64,000 nucleotides of DNA from contig NC_088300.1 of NCBI RefSeq assembly GCF_032854445.1, forward strand, positions 38,284,458 through 38,348,457, in the 5' to 3' direction. A program made the position numbers and the translations under genes. The notes under the pieces were generated by a model. The model made no database searches. It saw only the letters and a program-made list of their open reading frames with translations, and was not told the origin of the DNA. Below, piece by piece: positions 61,214-64,000 of this stretch (its first letter is position 1; each line of letters begins with the position of its first letter). The DNA comes from Liolophura sinensis (Eukaryota; Mollusca; Polyplacophora; Chitonida; Chitonidae).

Positions 61214-61861
61214 AACTACCGGGCAAAAGAAAAGTATAACCTTGTTCAGCACCACAAGAAAGAGAAACAAAGACAGACAGTATCAACATAATAAGCATTA
61301 TATTGCAATAAACCATTTTCCAAGTTCTGTTCAAAAATTCAAAGCCATATGGATATTACACTTGCTGTCAAGCCGAGTAAAGAAGGCATGGGGTAAATCT
61401 GAAAAATTACACAAATGCAAGTAAAGGGACTCCCTTAAAAAGGTGTACCTAATGTCCTATCATGTCATAAGACAGATCGTTAGTGGCGTGTGTGAGCACC
61501 GATTGCATCAATTAAAGCCAAAATACGTCTCCTCATGGAAGTCGTCAGCCGCCGGATGACGTCATCAGGAATTCTGTCCCATTCCTCAAATAAAGCCTGT
61601 TCGAGCTGTTGCCTGTTTTGTGGGGGAGGGACGCGTTGTCTCAGACGTCGATCAAGATGATCCCACAGATGCTCTAAGGGACTCATGTCTGGCGATCATG
61701 CTGGCCAAGGCAGTACGTTGACATCAACGGTGTCCAGATGATTTAGTACACCTCTGGCGGTATGAGGTCGTGCATTGTCCTGCTGCAAAAGGATTATTCA
61801 ACTTATTTTTCCATAGAAAAAACTGCATTTAAAAGTTATACGTTTCTTTTGCCCAGTAGTT
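61214..61861 (-). mobile_element. Tc1-type (Tc1/mariner) DNA transposon, deleted copy
   Basis: Ends are inverted repeats: AACTACCGGGCAAAAGAAAA at the left against the complement of CGTTTCTTTTGCCCAGTAGT at the right. TA dinucleotides flank both sides (61212-61213, 61862-61863). The matching site in unit 1 (about 52978) has a single TA and no element, so insertion followed or accompanied divergence of the units. At 648 bp it is about half a full Tc1 element, and only the C-terminal part of the transposase remains. Confidence 0.93.
61480..61791 (-). pseudogene. Tc1 transposase C-terminal fragment
   Basis: The minus frame reads LLQQDNARPHTARGVL, then LPWPA, an in-frame TGA, SPDMSPLEHLWDHLDRRLRQ, and ends near RRRILALIDAIGAHTRH. 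The Asp of QDN and the Glu of PLEHL are separated by 34 residues, the DD34E spacing of Tc1 transposases. The TGA sits where Arg (CGA) is usual in WPARSPD, consistent with CpG decay. The N-terminal DNA-binding part and first catalytic Asp are missing, so it cannot be active. Confidence 0.93.
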
Positions 61862-62012
61862 TATATATCTGTTTGTATATTTTGGAAATTGAATACTGTA
61901 TATTTGAAACAAGCGTGGTGGTAATCGACAATGAAGTAACTGTTTTGTTATTTCAAACTGCCGCCATTAATCATTAAATTTGTCCTGTAGGCCAATCTAC
62001 GCACATCCCATG

Positions 62013-62108
62013 CAATGGACGAGTTAATTAAGTTGTTGCATTCCCATCGTACTGATTTGAATGATGGTGTTTTATGTTGTACTGAACTGTTTCACTTACA
62101 CAATGATG
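62013..62108 (+). CDS. candidate short first exon (MDELIKLL), unit 2
   Basis: ATG at 62015; MDELIKLLHSHRTDLNDGVL continues to 31 codons and the donor GATG/GTAAGTTTT at 62108 (phase 1). Eight base differences from the unit 1 copy comprise three silent and five amino-acid changes with no frame loss. The acceptor-like CCAG of unit 1 is CATG here, so this copy would have to be a true first exon. A downstream partner would lie beyond the window. Confidence 0.28.
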
Positions 62109-62252
62109 GTAAGTTTTGCAGATGTAACTCCTAACTTTAGGCCACGGTCGAACCCACGATATCTGGATTCGGAATCGAATTTTATCCGTATGAACGGTTA
62201 CGGCGATTGTAAGAATAAGGCTGAAATACTGCCAATATGGTGTGTGTTTATT

Positions 62253-62480
62253 TATTTGTTTATTTGATTGGTGTTTAACGCCGTACTCAAGAATTTTTCA
62301 CTTATGCGACGGTGGCCAACATTATAGTGGGAGGAAACCGGACAGTGGCCCGGGGGAAACCCACGACCCTGTGCAGTGGAAGCCACCAAGAACTGGACCA
62401 AGGCGTCCGCACTGATGACAGTGTGTTAGCACAGCACAATGACACAGATGGACAAGACGACCATGGGCCTGGCAATTCGG
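62253..62480 (-). mobile_element. SINE-related element with atypical head, unit 2
   Basis: Partner of 53373-53600, slightly better preserved (ATTATAGTGGGAGGAAACCG). It contains the same non-tRNA left part. Confidence 0.7.
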
Positions 62481-63125
62481 TCGGTTGTCACATGTATTTT
62501 TAGCAAAAATGTAAACGCGCGTTGAAATTTTATGCTGTTTTCTCTCAGAATGATAGATAACGTGTTAACTCAATAATATGGGTAAGAATTCGTTATCAAC
62601 TGTGGCTTCAATTTCCACCAGATGTATCGCATTTTAGAGCAATAATCTATGAGCTATGGATTTGTGGGTAATCGCAGTTCACAGCACTCAGTACCGAGTG
62701 TGCCCACCGCTGGCATCATGAAGAGCTGTGGGGCCAATCAGCTGTTATCGTTCTAGAATGTGCGTAAGCACACTGGCACTTACTCCTATGAAGTAACAAG
62801 TTACAACCGATAAGGCAGTAACAAGTTACGGTAACAGAGAGTATTATTTTACTCACCCTGTCTGCGGTAGTCTAAATGTACATGTACAAGTGTAATAGCC
62901 TGCATGGAGTTATTCGGCATTGAGGTTTACCCTGAAAGCGATTGTGGCGTGTTTTGTTTTGTACGGATCTTGGTGATTTCTGATACATTGGCAGATCGTG
63001 GAACCCATTACAGCGTTACAACAGCTTATCGTATATTATAAATCCATATACTGTAAGTAAATATGTAAACGAATCATTGCCTCTTGTATGTGTTCTGTTT
63101 TTCAACAGTGTACCTGTCTGTACAT

Positions 63126-64000
63126 CGCGGTATACTAGTAATGGAATGGACGTGAAACAAATGTGGTGATAATGTACAAAACAATTTCCTTAATCAAGGA
63201 AAATATTAACAATATCTGCTGTTGGCAAATGCATGTATTTCCGGCAATGAACGAGTTCGCTAAGCTGTTACACTTCCACGCATGGCACTGATTTGACACA
63301 TTGGTGTTTCATGATGTACTCCAGAAGTTTTCACGTATGGAAGGACACTGGGTTAGAGACTGTGATGGTGTTGGTATATAAATGGTTCTGGCAAAGTTGG
63401 CCAAGCCCATTAGAAGAATGCACTGACAATCTGCTCAACAGCGCACGTGTCCGTCTGGTGCGAACACAGAGTCGGTAAGATGAAAGGACAAAAACAATGT
63501 TGGACTATGAAAAAAAACAACAACAACATATATAAGCTATATAAATTATAGCGTTGTGCTGAACAATGTACCCGGGTAATTTAGGTCCGGAATGGTGCAA
63601 ATTCTCATCCTATCTCTCTCTCTGATCCCCATGTATCCAGCTCTGCGTGCGCCTTGCCCTGTTTCTTACATAACGTTGGTGATAAAACTTAGCACCTCGA
63701 ACATACGTTAAATACATTCTTTACAAAACCGCTTATTATTGATAATGCCTTAGGAGGTGCGTATTTTATGACTCTGGTTTTCGTATCCACTTTGATCTTG
63801 CCTATTTGCCTACGATCTCCACTTTCCGGTACATCAAAGGACCAGACAATATGCCATGATGCCATCATCATATGACATTCCACTACAATCTTTCTCACAG
63901 GTTGCAAACGTTATATGTTTGTCGAGATATATTTTTAACAAACAAATAAAGAACCAACTGAAAAAACTTTAATGAAGTTAAATGCATTAATTTATATCCC
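63126..64000 (+). repeat. tandem-array unit 3, truncated by the window end
   Basis: Matches the starts of units 1 and 2 (GTACAAAACAAT, TATTAACAATATCT, GGTAAGATGAAAGGA, GTACCCGGGTAATTTAGG). A new TATA-like GGTATATAAATGG (63373-63385) is absent from units 1 and 2. The last 40 bases are the reverse complement of the AAATTAATCCATTTAACTTC region found at 58305, indicating an inversion near the window edge. Confidence 0.85.

Larger units (their letters stand above)
54246..63125 (+). repeat. tandem-array unit 2 (about 8.9 kb)
   Basis: Collinear with unit 1. Differences: no 49515-50075 segment; about 60 extra bases near 59120-59170; an intact PNT gene where unit 1 has a deletion; and a 648-bp Tc1 insertion at 61214-61861 absent from unit 1. 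Confidence 0.93.

Noticed and set aside
1-64000. CRISPR array, prokaryotic operon or integrated virus
   Set aside because: Tandem repeats have no spacer pattern, genes are split by introns, and no capsid, integrase or polymerase frame was found apart from the Tc1 transposase fragment.

Overview
The window reads as a eukaryotic, AT-rich metazoan genome with split genes, GT-AG introns, TATA boxes, poly(A) signals and many short repeats. A tRNA-headed SINE family with a conserved core (containing CTTATACGACGGCGGCCAGC) recurs about a dozen times, and a second SINE occurs twice. From memory, both are common in mollusc genomes, so a mollusc (bivalve or gastropod type) is the best guess. The species cannot be named from sequence alone.

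Left part (1-18 kb): one complete single-copy gene on the minus strand. It is an HYLS1 orthologue (centriole/cilium protein) whose nine coding exons run from 13587 down to 1313. All splice phases agree and the open frame is 329 codons. A predicted non-coding first exon and promoter lie near 17.8 kb. Its introns hold SINEs, an 8 x 71-bp minisatellite and a 150-bp repeat.

Middle (18-31 kb): several minisatellites and SINEs, the first copy of a small gene family (minus strand, 21.7-22.7 kb), and a full-length but frameshifted UDP-glucuronosyltransferase pseudogene (25.99-27.56 kb, minus).

Right part (31-64 kb): a duplication-driven locus. The recurring gene has two coding exons. Exon A gives a variable N-terminus of 29-33 residues carrying DQV(V/A)P. 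Exon B is an ETV6/Yan-type Pointed (PNT/SAM) domain, joined in phase 1. The protein is only about 98-101 residues, with no ETS DNA-binding domain. Intact copies lie at 22 kb (-), 36-37 kb (+), 40 kb (-) and 60 kb (+), with a deleted copy at 52 kb. The last two sit in an 8.5-8.9 kb tandem array (units from about 45.7, 54.2 and 63.1 kb), with decayed relics of an older unit at 43-45.6 kb. Several copies share a promoter with CACGTGACC 10-11 bp upstream of TATAAA.

The main discovery candidate is this expanded family of PNT-only mini-proteins. By analogy with Drosophila Mae/Edl they might modulate polymerising ETS repressors. Exon B is nearly identical among copies whereas exon A and the introns are not, which suggests conversion or strong constraint.
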